A DNA stretch of 64,000 nt from Sipunculus nudus (Eukaryota > Annelida > Sipuncula > Golfingiida > Sipunculidae), in the NCBI GenBank assembly GCA_026874595.1, contig CM049318.1, positions 12,507,241 to 12,571,240 on the forward strand, written 5' to 3'. The notes under the pieces were generated by a model, which worked only from the letters and a program-made list of their open reading frames with translations, was not told the origin of the DNA and ran no database searches. Positions 1-11,160 of the stretch are shown piece after piece (the first letter of the stretch is position 1; each line of letters opens with the position of its first letter). A program made the translations under genes and the position numbers.

Positions 1-1176
1 TGTTGTCAAAGCTCTGACCAAGTTTTTTTTACAACTTTTGGATTACCAAAATCCGTCCAGTCTGATCAAGGATCTAATTTTATGTCTGGCTTATTCCAAC
101 AAGTTATGCTTGAGCTAGGTATAAAACAGTGCAGCTCTTCGCCATACCATCCTGAAAGTCAGGGCGCCCTTGAGCGTTTTCACCAGACATTAAAAAACAT
201 GATCAGAACTTTTTGCAATGACACACAGAAAGACTGGGATGAAGGAATCCACCTATTGCTGTTTGTTTTCAGAGAATCCTTTCAAGAGTCCTTGGGTTTC
301 AGTCCCTTTGAACTAGTTTTTGGACACACCGTTCGAGGTTTTATTGAAACTGTTTAAAGAAAAACTCTTGTGTGAAAATCCTGATTCTCTTAGTTTACTG
401 CAGTATGTCTCAGACTTTCTCATTAAACTACACAATGCTTGTGAGATTGCAAAATCATATCTTAAATCTGCACAAAGTGGAATGAAACAAAATATGACAA
501 AAACCCTGTAAGTAGGACGTTTGAGCCTGGTGAAAAGGTCCTTGCCTTACTTCCCATCCTCGGCAGACCTCTGCAAGCTAGGTATTTTGGTCCTTACATT
601 GTTTACAAGAAAGTCTGTGATTTAAATTACATACTTTTGACACCAGATAGACGTAAGAAGAAACAACTGTGCCATGTTAACATGTTGAAACCATATTATG
701 ATAGATATAGCACATCAGATGTTGTACAAAATGTTACTGCTGTAAATTGTGAAAACTCTGACCTTGACCAAGTTAAAGTAGATACTGATTGTAAGTGTGA
801 TGTAGACATTCAGTGTGGTACAGTACCATTAAAAAATCAGACGTGCTTAAATACCTGGATGCCAAACTGTCACACCTAACCGCACAAGAAACACAAAACC
901 TCAAGAACCTGCTGCGGAATTATGAACATTTGTTTAGTGACATTCCAACGCGAACTAACATGTTGTGCCATGACGTCGATGTTGGCGAGGCAAGCGCAGT
1001 CAAGCAACATCCATATAGACTGAATCCAGAAAAGCAAAAGTATCTACAGGACGAGATTCAATATTTGCTGGACAATGATTTTATTGAACCTAGTAACAGT
1101 AACTGGAGTTCACCATGTATTCTTGTGCCAAAACCTGGTGGAAGTTACCGTATGTTGTTACAGGTGCTCTTTTTTA
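1..1176 (+). pseudogene. Ty3/Gypsy retrotransposon pol remnant: integrase then start of reverse transcriptase
   Basis: Broken pol of an LTR retrotransposon. The first ~355 nt read as the integrase core: a second catalytic Asp context (SDQGSNF, near 61-81) and the catalytic Glu context (HPESQGALERFHQ, near 148-183). A C-terminal integrase stretch follows (GPYIVYKK near 583; CHVNMLKPYY near 670-700). From ~880 the sequence reads as the N-terminal part of a Ty3/Gypsy reverse transcriptase (KQHPYRLNPEKQKYL; WSSPCILVPKPGGSYR, ending near 1152). Reading frame changes near 20-30 (T run), 340-360, 510 and 840, and the RT breaks off before its catalytic YxDD, so it cannot work. Integrase ahead of RT is the reverse of standard Ty3/Gypsy order but is known for Gmr1-like elements. 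Confidence 0.85.
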
Positions 1177-1878
1177 TGTGACACGGGCATAACTCCTGTT
1201 GTGGCACTCGTGTCTGGCCGCGTATTCCATTCTATGTTTAATCCGTACTGGTTGAACTCTCGTTGTCATGTTTAGCCTTGGGTTTTCACGCTTGGTCGTG
1301 GTAACGTAATGAGCCTGGTATGTGGAGATACACAGCGCTGTTTTTCTGGAGAATTCCTGAAACGCGTGTAGACTGTGTTGTGCAAGATCTTATAGACAGT
1401 TTGGGAAGTGGAAAATATTCGGCTTGAGGTGTGAAGGTATATAAAGGGGTGTGTTTAGAACGAGAGAGCAGAGAGCAGAGAAGATTCCAGCGGACGCAGA
1501 AGCGTGTGTCAGTTTCTAAGATCTTAAAGATGCGGCAATTATAGATTTTCAAACATTTTCTCATGGATTTTATGCATTTGGACTTCAGTTTACTTTCTGG
1601 GTTGTTGCAAGAACTTTCCACAGGACTGTCATTCTCCGAGAGTTTACATTTAAAGGACTTATCGTTGTGATGGTGTTGCTATCCAGGTACTGTGCACATT
1701 ATTTTATATGTGATTGTATTGACTTGTTGCTGTACCGCTGTTTTACTGTGTAATTGTATTGATTTAGTGTGTTGTAATGGTAGGGTTGTTTTAAGAATAA
1801 ATTATAGTTATTTGTTAAAAAAAACCCACTGACTTCTTTATTCATTCCCCTAGACATTTCACGCTGCCTAGCGTTACA
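1177..1878 (+). mobile_element. Probable LTR of the Ty3/Gypsy element
   Basis: A ~700-nt block starting TGTGAC and ending GTTACA, imperfect inverted ends as in LTRs. It contains a TATA box (TATATAAAGGGG from 1438) followed by a GA-rich stretch, and a polyadenylation signal AATAAA (1796-1801) before an A-rich stretch. It directly follows the truncated RT. I see no polypurine tract just upstream and no primer-binding site just downstream, so it is best read as the 3' LTR of an internally deleted copy. Borders are inferred from one copy only. Confidence 0.55.
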
Positions 1879-1959
1879 GAATCTGATTTGTTTTTATCTC
1901 CGTTACAAAATTTGTGTTCATCACGCATAAGTGTTCTGTTTATATTAGGTTCCGTAACA

Positions 1960-2095
1960 TAAAATTTTGTTACGAGGACAAATAAGTGAGAGGAAAATCC
2001 TTGGCCAATCCGGGAGTCGAACCCAGGTCGGTTGCGTACAAGTCCGGCGTACCAACCGCTTCTCTACCAAAGCAAGCTTCACAAGCGAGACAGTT
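1960..2095 (-). repeat. tRNA-like (SINE-type) fragment
   Basis: On the minus strand a B-box match (GGGTTCGACTCCC, plus-strand 2012-2024) lies about 35 nt after an A-box-like stretch (TGCTTTGGTAGAGAAGCGG, 2057-2075), the spacing of a Pol III internal promoter. The acceptor and anticodon stems do not pair convincingly, so this is a tRNA-derived SINE piece or tRNA relic, not a working tRNA gene. A short hairpin (CGTAACA / TGTTACG) sits at 1949-1970. Confidence 0.45.
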
Positions 2096-2115
2096 CGGTT
2101 CGCTTTTATGTCCCC

Positions 2116-4544
2116 CTGTAACAATGTATAATCTTGGTTTCCTTGCTTTATAATGTCTGAAATTCGATGATATATGCCTAATATTTAGACTGCTCTAAAT
2201 TTGGTATTGTTTTATATTAATAAACTTTTATTATGTGTATTTGTAATATAGAAATTTCATTTGGCAGGTATGTTGCAATGGAATCAAGAGGCAGAAACCT
2301 ATTTTATGAATCTATTCACAACTGGATATCGTAATAAGAAAATCAGGAGCGAGCATCATAAGACTTTTGCAGCATGCGCTTGATCCATTGATCATGATAC
2401 ATGATTATATTGTAATATGTCACATGTACGACATTATTATTGTGTCCGTTTATCATGATAACATTGCAATAAAATGTTGATGATTCTTATCTAGATATTA
2501 TAAATAAAATTTAGGAACAAACTGCCACTCATCTATCACATCATTGTTCCCTTTCCATTGATTGACAATAATATAAGATAGATATTCTTTGGTATTCATG
2601 GATGCAGGTATAATATACATATTGCTGAAAATAAATTATCATTCTGCTATCGCGTTATTGTCAATTTATTTTATACCATGAATTGCTCTTCTTCTGGGAC
2701 TCAAATGACCTCGATCTTGAAACCGGTATTACATCACATTCGACATATTGTCAGAATATAGTCATGCCCGGATGACATGACAATAAGCAGGGCTTGACTG
2801 TATAACAGATTATTAATTTATTTTATTTAAATTTACATTTTTAGCCACTTCCCCCTACCTCATTCTGAAATCTCTTCACATATATAACAAGAAAGGTGAT
2901 AACCTGCAGACTGCAACATAGATGTCACAGGAGGTCGACTGATGTAGACGCTAAACTATGCCCTGATGATACCGATAGGTACATATATTGATTCAATTGT
3001 AACTCAATGCTTCAACGTGTTATATATGTATGCAGATTTCCCAAGCATAATACATGAGATAAAATAAAAAAAAATGCCTTATAAGGAAATGAACACATTT
3101 CATACGTATATTATAGTTTTAAGACCTGAATTTTAAATGTCCTTAATAATTGATTAGCATTTGGTGATATGTATCACTTGTATAAATTATTCTGATTAAT
3201 CACTTGGGGGAGGTACGTCGTTCACTTATGGGTTTTTAATTTTCCGAAATTCAGTTTTACACACACACAGACCAAATTTTCGTTACAAAATGAAAATCAT
3301 TTCCAGAAAGTTGATGTTTGCAGTTCGATTATTTATAATGAGCCTGCAGTCTAAATTGATTGAAAGAAATTTGGGGGGGGGGGGGCCATTTCCAATCAAA
3401 TGCGAGAGATAAGGGCATGCTATTGATTCTTCATCACTTTGAGATTATAAAAAAATAGGTATAAACCAATAAATTTCACGTCCATGTTCCAGTGAGCCAA
3501 GAACAACGGTTGCAAGCATGATTATTGTGAAAATAAAGGAAACGATTTTTAAAAGGGATAATGTCTTGCTTCCCTTGTATATCCTGTCTGTAGGTGTATA
3601 GGAGACATAAGATCAGCTGTCACCATCGATTAGACATAAGATAAACCAGTTATACGTAATACTCCTGTGTACACTAACATAACCCTGGTCATGTTATCAA
3701 CAGGGAGTAGCTTCTCAGAATATTAAATGCAGGAGTAAATTACGTATTTAACAGACAAGTGAGGAATATATGTATATAAAAGTGTGCGCGCGTGTCTTAC
3801 AAAAATAAATATAAATAAGATGTATACATAAACATAGTAATAATTATCCTTGTACCCTCGATGTAATTATCTGATTTTCTTCTAAAAAACATTATATATA
3901 ACAAAGATTACATACGTCGTTAAGGTTGACGTAGGAATGACCGTAAAACAGCTGAGAAACACAAATAAATATTTAATTTCTTAGCCAGGTATTTTGTTAC
4001 GATAAATATTTGAAATGAATTTTTTTTTACAAAAATGGGGAAAAGTATATGTATATATTTCTTAATTTATTCTTTTTAAAGTATATCATACAAATCAGTA
4101 ATTTTATTTAATCGTTTGAATATATACAAGAGTGTGTATATGAAGGCTATTTTTCAGACCTCTAGACTATTGTGTATAAAAAAAATGTTGAAGGATAAAT
4201 GGGAATCCTAATTATTCTAATATATAAAAATTTCTTAAGGACACATGCATATTCCAGGCGAAAGTTAATGTTCCAGCAAATGAAATGTTCTTTAATTAAA
4301 AAAGAACCTAGGTCGATTTAAATATTGTCAAATATTGCTCTCCTGAGTTTGACAAATTTTCAGTGACAAAAATGCCAACAATCAATGGTTTGATTGATAT
4401 GTTAAACTCATTTATATGTTTAACAAAAACAGTATATTGGTCGTGATATTCCAGGTAATGATTGAAATAAATAAATGTAAAATAGAATACAGATTCCTCA
4501 TTTATTACACACACACTAAATAATTTTCTAGAAGCCTGGTTTTA
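2116..4544. repeat. Upstream flank of gene 1, duplicated upstream of gene 2
   Basis: No gene is visible. AT-rich sequence that aligns by eye with 11165-14560 upstream of gene 2, from 'TATAATCTTGGTTTC' near 2128 to the promoter. A G run lies near 3370-3385, a purine/pyrimidine-alternating GTGTGCGCGCGTG near 3782, and several short TA-rich runs. The last ~1.1 kb is also recognisable, more diverged, upstream of genes 3-8, so it is the 5' part of the ancestral repeat unit. Confidence 0.75.
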
Positions 4545-4740
4545 ATATCGGTATTAAGAACTGTGGCGCACGTGAATTATATCAGCTGCCATTTAAATAT
4601 CCGCGTGGTGAGACGAACTTAGTACGAGAATGTCAATGACCATTGGGAACGTAGCAGTTGGCTTATCTTAAGTAGTAGCGGTCAGTTCTATATAAGGCGA
4701 CGGTTGGAGTAGTTCTGCCTATTCACTGCTCGATACCAGA
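4545..4740 (+). promoter_or_regulatory. Promoter of protease gene 1
   Basis: TATA box TATATAAGG (4689-4697) about 50 nt before the ATG; GATA-type site TTATCT (4663-4668) just upstream; E-box CACGTG (4569-4574). The second E-box found in most other copies is degraded here (TACGAG). Order and spacing match the other seven copies. Confidence 0.75.
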
Positions 4741-5546
4741 ATGTTCAGACTCGCAATTGCTACCCTGGCCCTATTGGCATTAGGTGAGTTATTTATAGGC
4801 CTATATTGCATGGCAATCAGCTGATGGTAATTGTAATAAATAAACGAAAAATGCTAATGCTATTAATTTGTTACACAGGTTATGAGAAATAATATTTAGT
4901 ATTCGTGAGTAAAAATAAGACATGTATATGTTGATTTTTTATTTTTTTATTACATGTCCCTTGAATCTTGAAGTGTAGAAGTATCTGAGAAATAAAAGCC
5001 TAGTTAATGATCAGATGCTTAAAAAAATGACGATATAACTGCAGGTCTTGAAGTTTCTTTTTGTTAAAAAGCAATTAAAACATGGTTTTTATATTTAGCA
5101 TAATGTTATTATAAACAGACAAAAAAATTCTAACATTCAATTAAAAACGGAAACAGGTAACATTCAATTTCAACACTGTTTTGAATGAACCAGTACTAAT
5201 ATGTGACTGACTAAGATAAACTGATTTTTTCAGCCGAGGCTCGTCCTCGTGCCACCTACCACGCAAATGTGGACGCACCTTTCATCATTGGAGGTTCACC
5301 TGTATCTAAGGGCCGCTGGCCATGGCAGCTGTCCCTTCAGATCTGCAGCTTCGGCTGTGGTCACACATGTGGTGCTGTCCTGCTGTCCTCCAGTAAAGCT
5401 CTGACTGCTGCTCACTGTACAACTGGCAGGTAATAATACCACACTATACAATGTAATAGAATGTAAATAGTTACGGATATATTCATATTTGAATAAAGAC
5501 ATATAATGAAATGAATAACATTTCAAAATTCAATGAACGGCATACC

Positions 5547-5591
<45 letters not shown>

Positions 5592-7171
5592 TCATCTATT
5601 TATTTAAACACCCCCAAGCACTAGCAGATGCTTTATCTTGTGAACGTGAAAAAAGTGAAATCGAGACTATATTCAACCTAGTCCCTGTCTCTGTTCACAG
5701 GAGCGGATTCCAGGTTCTTCTTGGTGCTTCCCAGATTGACGGTTCTGATGCCGAGCAGACGATTGATATCTCTTCTACCACAGAGGTATGAATACTGTTC
5801 CTTTCTATGATGAAAACTACAGTTATATGTCTTGTGTATATAAGACATGTGTAAATGTACCTGTACATGTATTTCCCTTTATACTTTCACAACCAGAGGT
5901 AAAAGTATATTTATTCAGGCTGAATTATTATCATTAAGAATTGTTATCATATAAAAAGAGTTTTTAATTGTCAATACATACTCTGTATCAAAAAATTCTA
6001 TTTTAGCACCCCGAATACAGTGGCAGCGCCCCAGGTGTTACGATATCGCCACCCTGCGTCTGGCTGAAAGTGCTAGAACTGTTAGTGGTGTTGTCGAATT
6101 CGCTCGTCTTGCTAACTCTTTCGAGAACTACGTAGGCGCAACATGCTATATTTCTGGCTGGGGAAGAACTGGTGAGTGTCAATTTTCCGATCATGGGCGG
6201 ATACAGGGGTTTGGAAAGGAGAGGGTCCAACCCAAAATAGCTAATAAGAAAACTTAAAAAAATCCTCAGATCCAGAAAGGAAGGATAAAAGGCAGAAACA
6301 TTTGATTTAAACGATAAAAGTAAGGTTGTAGCTCAAAGGGAGGGGGTCCGGACCACCGGACCTCCCTCTGAATCCGCCACGGCCAATGATTGATTCCCTA
6401 CAAGTGTAGTGTCTGTTATATGTTTAAAAACAACAATTTGTCAACTAATACCTATATTTTGTTTCTTTCTTACCCAGATGGATCTGGAGGTTCTCTGCCA
6501 TCCACTCTTCAGGAGGCTCTGGTAGACCACATCGACACCGCCGAGTGCCAGAACAGAATGCCAATCAACCTTGCCGATGGTGTCAATGACAGCCACTTCT
6601 GCGTGCACACCAACTCCAGAACTCGTGGTTCCTGCCAGGTGAGTAAATAATGATTCATTTATATTTGCCTGGATACCTCACGTTTCCAAACAACAGAAGT
6701 ATGTTCTAAAAGACAATTCAACATTGAAAGCTGTGGTGTTTTCAAATTGCTTTCATAAATGCTCGATGTATACGGATTTGTCACTAAGAGTTAATTAAGT
6801 TAAAGTCCATAGTAATGAATAACCACGAATAGTTTTGTTATTTTAAAAAATCTAGAATCTAGAATGAAGTAAACATATTTGCAATGAAGTTATTATAAAA
6901 ATGCAACGTCGGAAAATGGTTATTGTAAGGTTAATATATAGTTTCTTTGATAGCGATGATAAAGCCTCTAACCCGATATGCTTAAACATTTTTAATTATT
7001 TGGTCCTAGGTTGACAGCGGTGGACCCGTCCAGTGTAACAACGGAGGAAGCTGGACTGTATGTGGAGTGACTTCCTGGGGAGTCGGCAGTATCGTAAACA
7101 GCTGTGACACCACCTACCCGTCTGTCTACACCAGAGCCAGCGCCTTCAGATCCTGGATCGACAGCAACTAA
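4741..7171 (+). pseudogene. S1A serine protease gene 1 (frameshifted copy)
   Basis: Exons: 4741-4783, 5234-5429, 5701-5785, 6007-6171, 6478-6638, 7010-7171, all with GT/AG borders. Exon 1 encodes a signal peptide (MFRLAIATLALLAL). Exon 2 gives the IIGG neo-N-terminus and the catalytic-His motif TAAHC. Exon 4 is 165 nt instead of 169: four bases present in every other copy are missing after position 6039, which shifts the frame just before the catalytic Asp (NDIATL) and leads to TAG at 6133-6135. Exon 6 also has GTT instead of GGT, turning the Ser motif GDSGGP into VDSGGP. The ORF ends in TAA rather than the TAG of the others. Splice sites and promoter look intact, so transcription is possible, but the product should be inactive unless the 4-nt gap is a sequencing error. 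Intron 4 is of the same type as in gene 8. Confidence 0.88.
5550..5588. repeat. (CA)n microsatellite in intron 2 of gene 1
   Basis: About 19 CA units. Genes 2-7 have a TA tract at the same intron position. Confidence 0.95.
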
Positions 7172-7710
7172 ACGTGATACATGTTGTTCGAATACAGACC
7201 AAGATAAATGGCTAAGATAAAAACGTACATTATTAACATGGGCTATTCCTGTTTGTAGAAATGCACAATCTGCCTAAGTTTGATGATTTGTTTAATGTGA
7301 ATCGTTTAAACCTTAAAAGATTCAAATTATATAATGTAAAGAATCACACATAATATCGCCTACATCATAAAGTAATATTCGTTATCTTAAGAAATGTAAG
7401 GGAAGAAAATACACGCGATTCCTCTTACCCAACTTGCACTCTCCAAGTTACATGTGAAATATTTTTTAAATGTTTAAAGGCAAAGTTATATTTGCTGGAT
7501 AGAGGATGATGATTTTGACCAAGAAACGTTTTAATTATCATTTTATATATTTTAAGTTCAATGACATCAAACTAGATAAGAGCATGCCTTAACGTTTGCG
7601 CCAGGGAGAACCAATTTCTCCTTACATAGGTTTCTGCATACATCAGTCTGCTATAAATTACATATTGGGAAAGATATATTCATGAACCTAAAAAATAGAT
7701 ATTGTCATAC
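7172..7710. other. Gene 1 3' flank, no gene seen
   Basis: AT-rich sequence without coding signal. It does not resemble the 3' flanks of genes 2-8, and no canonical AATAAA directly follows the stop, in contrast to those genes. Confidence 0.6.
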
Positions 7711-8030
7711 CGGCTTCTGTGGCTCAAGAGTAGAGCGCTGGACTTGTGAGTTCGAATCGCAGCCGAGGAGGTGGCATTTTTTCACGGTCGCCCCCCCCAC
7801 CCAGCCAGGGTAAGCTGTCTGCAGGCTTATTGGGGTGACAGTGAAGTTTTACTCACAAAGATCGCGCTTTTCGTGGGTTCCTCGATGTTATGACCCAGCA
7901 ATGGGGAAAACACACATGCAAAACCCGCAGGAGTGGTAGACCGAGCCTGATTGACAACAGGGTAACCGTGTCTATGCTTCTGTCACTGAGTCCGAAAACG
8001 GAATGGGACTCTTCATATGTACGTGGTTAT
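7711..8030 (+). repeat. tRNA-derived SINE
   Basis: Begins with a tRNA-like head: A-box-like TGGCTCAAGAGTAGAGCG (7720-7737) and B-box-like GTTCGAATCGC (7750-7760). A non-tRNA body with a C run (7791-7801) follows. This head-plus-body order is that of a Pol III SINE. The 3' end and any target duplication could not be fixed. Confidence 0.65.
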
Positions 8031-9485
8031 AGTTTAAACAATTTTTAAAACATAATGGTTCTTACCTCCACAAAAAAAGGATAGTGTCTGAAGTGAAATA
8101 TTCAGCCTTACAACTTGCTTAAATAACCTTACTTGCCATGCAATATATAAAGATTAAAAAATAATTTGATTCATTATCCGACCAATCCAACATGAGAACC
8201 TGGTGTCACACTGAAAACCTGCCATTCAAGCCTGTTGTCATGGAAACATTATGCCCCAAGTCATGCTTTAAATACTTCAATTAGGTACATAAACATGTGA
8301 TAACACTTTTACTAATCAAGTAAAGATCTATACCGGTGATACATCGACTCCAGCACATCGACACACGGAATCATTCATTGATGAAGTATCCTTATCTTGA
8401 CAATAACCGTAACTACGGTCTAAATACATAGGGTCTATATCAAACACTAGTATACTAATGGAACAATTTCTTGTGTTTTTTTTTGTGGATAAACGAAGAT
8501 AAATGAGGATATTGCTCAATAAAAAACATGAAGGGAAATCTTCCATATTTATTTGGATTTTTCGCATTGACTCTACCAATACCTTTAATATTTGTCATTT
8601 TATAGGGAATAATTTGATATGATATGACAGGTATTTGAACGAGTCAAATTGTGAAGATAAAATATGGATGAAGCCGGATTATAATTATATATATGAGCGT
8701 TACACAAGTATCCACAAGGGAAATTTACTTAGCAGGTTTAGCCCTGTCTCTCACACAGGCACTAGATGGCGCTCCGCAACCATCGGTGGATCTGGTACTG
8801 GGGGCCAATTTTTCAAGATTCTTCAACAGAACCGATTATTCCGATTGACATGCACAAGGATTTCAGTCCAGCAAGGTGGCGGATCCATGATTTTTTTTGA
8901 GTTGGAAGGGGGAGCTTATGTGTCGCAGAGTGTTACTAACATCTTAAATGTGTGCAAACCGAGGATCCCCCACTGCCATTAGCAACCGGCAAGTGCCAAG
9001 TAATTGCGTGTGAGGAATAACCTGGTGACAAGCAAACACAATGGCCCAAAATGATTAAGCATAATGCCTGTTCATATGCAGGAGATCCCCTACCGGAACA
9101 ATTAGTCACCAACGCTTTAGCCAATAAGATAAATCAATATGTTTGGCCAATCAGAGACATATTCTCATTCTCTAGTAACAGCCAATCGAAGACGCTGTAG
9201 GTCTTGCTTTTATTGCATGTGTCAGGTCAGTACATATCTTGCACGACATCATTTCAAACAGTTGAAATAATATTCCAGAAAAGCAATTTTCGACTCTTCA
9301 ATATTTTGTAAGGTGGTTCAAAATTTTTAACCAGAACAGCAGTTATCTAATTAAATAAGGAGAAATGTAATGGTAAAGACGTGTCTTTCCGGAATCGAAT
9401 TAAGCTAACACCCAAAACATGAATTATTAGCAAAATGAAATCTATCATGGAAGGATCAGGCATTATGTAGCTCCCCTCAGTTATT
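8031..9485. other. Non-coding spacer with clustered CCAAT boxes
   Basis: No gene supported. Three CCAAT motifs lie within ~75 nt (near 9119, 9145 and 9181), and a CTCF-like core (CACTAGATGGCGCTC, 8760-8774) lies upstream. No credible exon follows either, so function is unproven. Confidence 0.4.
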
Positions 9486-10368
9486 AAACAAAGCGCAAGC
9501 TAGAGGCCATGGTCCTGTCAATAAAAATATCTTACTTAAATGTCTTTTGCAGTCGCAAAATCCATATTTGTCTTTCCCATGACGCCAATCTTCCAAAAAT
9601 ATGCAATACTTCAAAAGTTGTAAAGTAGAAAGTATTCCTAGATGTTTTGACCTTGAAGGTCAAGGTCATCATTTTTTTTAACCTCTGTCGTGAGCCTGCC
9701 AGTAAAACTAGTTCTTCAAATTTGAAGAAAAAACAGGTTATACCTCCAGTTATTTTGTTGATAAAAATATAGATATCCGCAGATCTGACCTTGAATATCA
9801 AGGCCAAGATCACCAGTTTTCGAACTCTTGTACTTGATTTAAACAACTTTTGTGTAAGGAAGAAATATGCAGCGCTTCAAAAGTCATATCGTATAGGGGA
9901 ATTATTTCAAACGATGAAATGAATCACTTTATTTATTTACATGGTTTTATCGAGGCAACCTCCAGGACTGAAAACAACGTATCTACTCCGTTTCAAAGCA
10001 AAACGGATTTTTTTCCAGACATTCGATGATGGTCAAAGAATTATAATAATATAAAAGTCGGATTATTTTTTTAAAATGTATCTCTTCGCATTTGCATTTG
10101 ACGTCACTCTGACCAGTTCCCCTGGTCACTTTCTTGGTTCTGTGAACGTTTAACTTAGTATTGTAAGTTTATTTTATGCAAATGAGTAAGTATTCAAAGC
10201 GGATAGTACATAACTGAAGAACTTGTTGGTTGAAACCAATATCGGATCTTAAAATGGAGGGAGAGAGAAAACATTTATAGTTTCAAAAACATACATGTAT
10301 AATCTTGGTTTCGTTGCTTATAATGTCTAAAACTCGATGACATATCCCTAATATTTCGACTGCTCTTA
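9486..10368. repeat. Tandem direct repeat, copy 1 (~880-bp period)
   Basis: Begins near 'CAAGCTAGAGGCCATGG' and recurs with the same order of landmarks in 10369-11160. It contains a near-palindrome TTGACCTTGAAGGTCAAGG (from 9647) built of TCAAGGTCA half-sites, the extended monomer site bound by NR5A/ERR-type nuclear receptors. No coding capacity seen. Confidence 0.8.
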
Positions 10369-11160
10369 AACAAACCGCAAGCTAGAGGCCATGGTCCTGT
10401 CAATAAAAATGTCTTACTAAAATGTCTTTTGCAGTCGCAAAATCCATATTTGTCTTTCCCATGACGCCAATCTTCCAAAAATATGCAATACTTCAAAAGT
10501 TGTAAAGTAGGCAGTATTCCTAGATGTTTTGACCTTGAAGGTCAAGGTCATCTTTTTTTTAACCTCTGTCGTGAGCCTGCCAGTAAAACTAGTTCTTCAA
10601 ATTTGAAGAAAAACAGGTTATATCTCCAGTTATGCTGTTGATAAAAATATAGATATCCGCAGATCTGACCTTGAAGATCCAGGCCAAGGTCAATAGTGTT
10701 TGAACTCTTCTATGTACTTGGTTTAAACAACTTTTGTGTAAGAAAGAAATATGCAGCGCTTCAAAAGTCATAGCGTATGAGAGAAATGTTTCAAACGATG
10801 AAATGAATAACTTTTTTCATTTACATGGTTTTATCGAGGCAACCTCCAGGACTGAAAACAACGTACCTACTCTGTTTAAAAGCAAAACGGATTTTTTCCA
10901 GACATCCGATGATGGTCAAAGAATAATAATAACATAAAAGACGGATTATCTCTTCGCGTTTGCATTTGACGTCGGTCTGACCAGTTCCCTTGATCACTTT
11001 CTTCGGTCTGTGAACGTTTAACTTAGTATTGTAAGTTTATTTTTTTATTGCAAATGAGTAAGTATTCAAAGGGGATAGTACATAACTAAAGAACTGGTTG
11101 GTTGAAACCAATATCGGATCTTAATATGGAGGGAGAGAGAAGAACATTTATAGTTTCAGA
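10369..11160. repeat. Tandem direct repeat, copy 2
   Basis: Second copy of the preceding repeat, with the same TGACCTTGAAGGTCA core (from 10529). The junction near 10296-10370 contains a partial copy of the 'TATAATCTTGGTTTC' block that begins both the gene 1 and gene 2 flanks, suggesting that unequal recombination used these blocks. Confidence 0.8.

Noticed and set aside
2003-2080. Functional tRNA gene on the minus strand
   Set aside because: Only the A and B boxes fit; acceptor and anticodon stems do not pair, so I list it as a SINE-type fragment.
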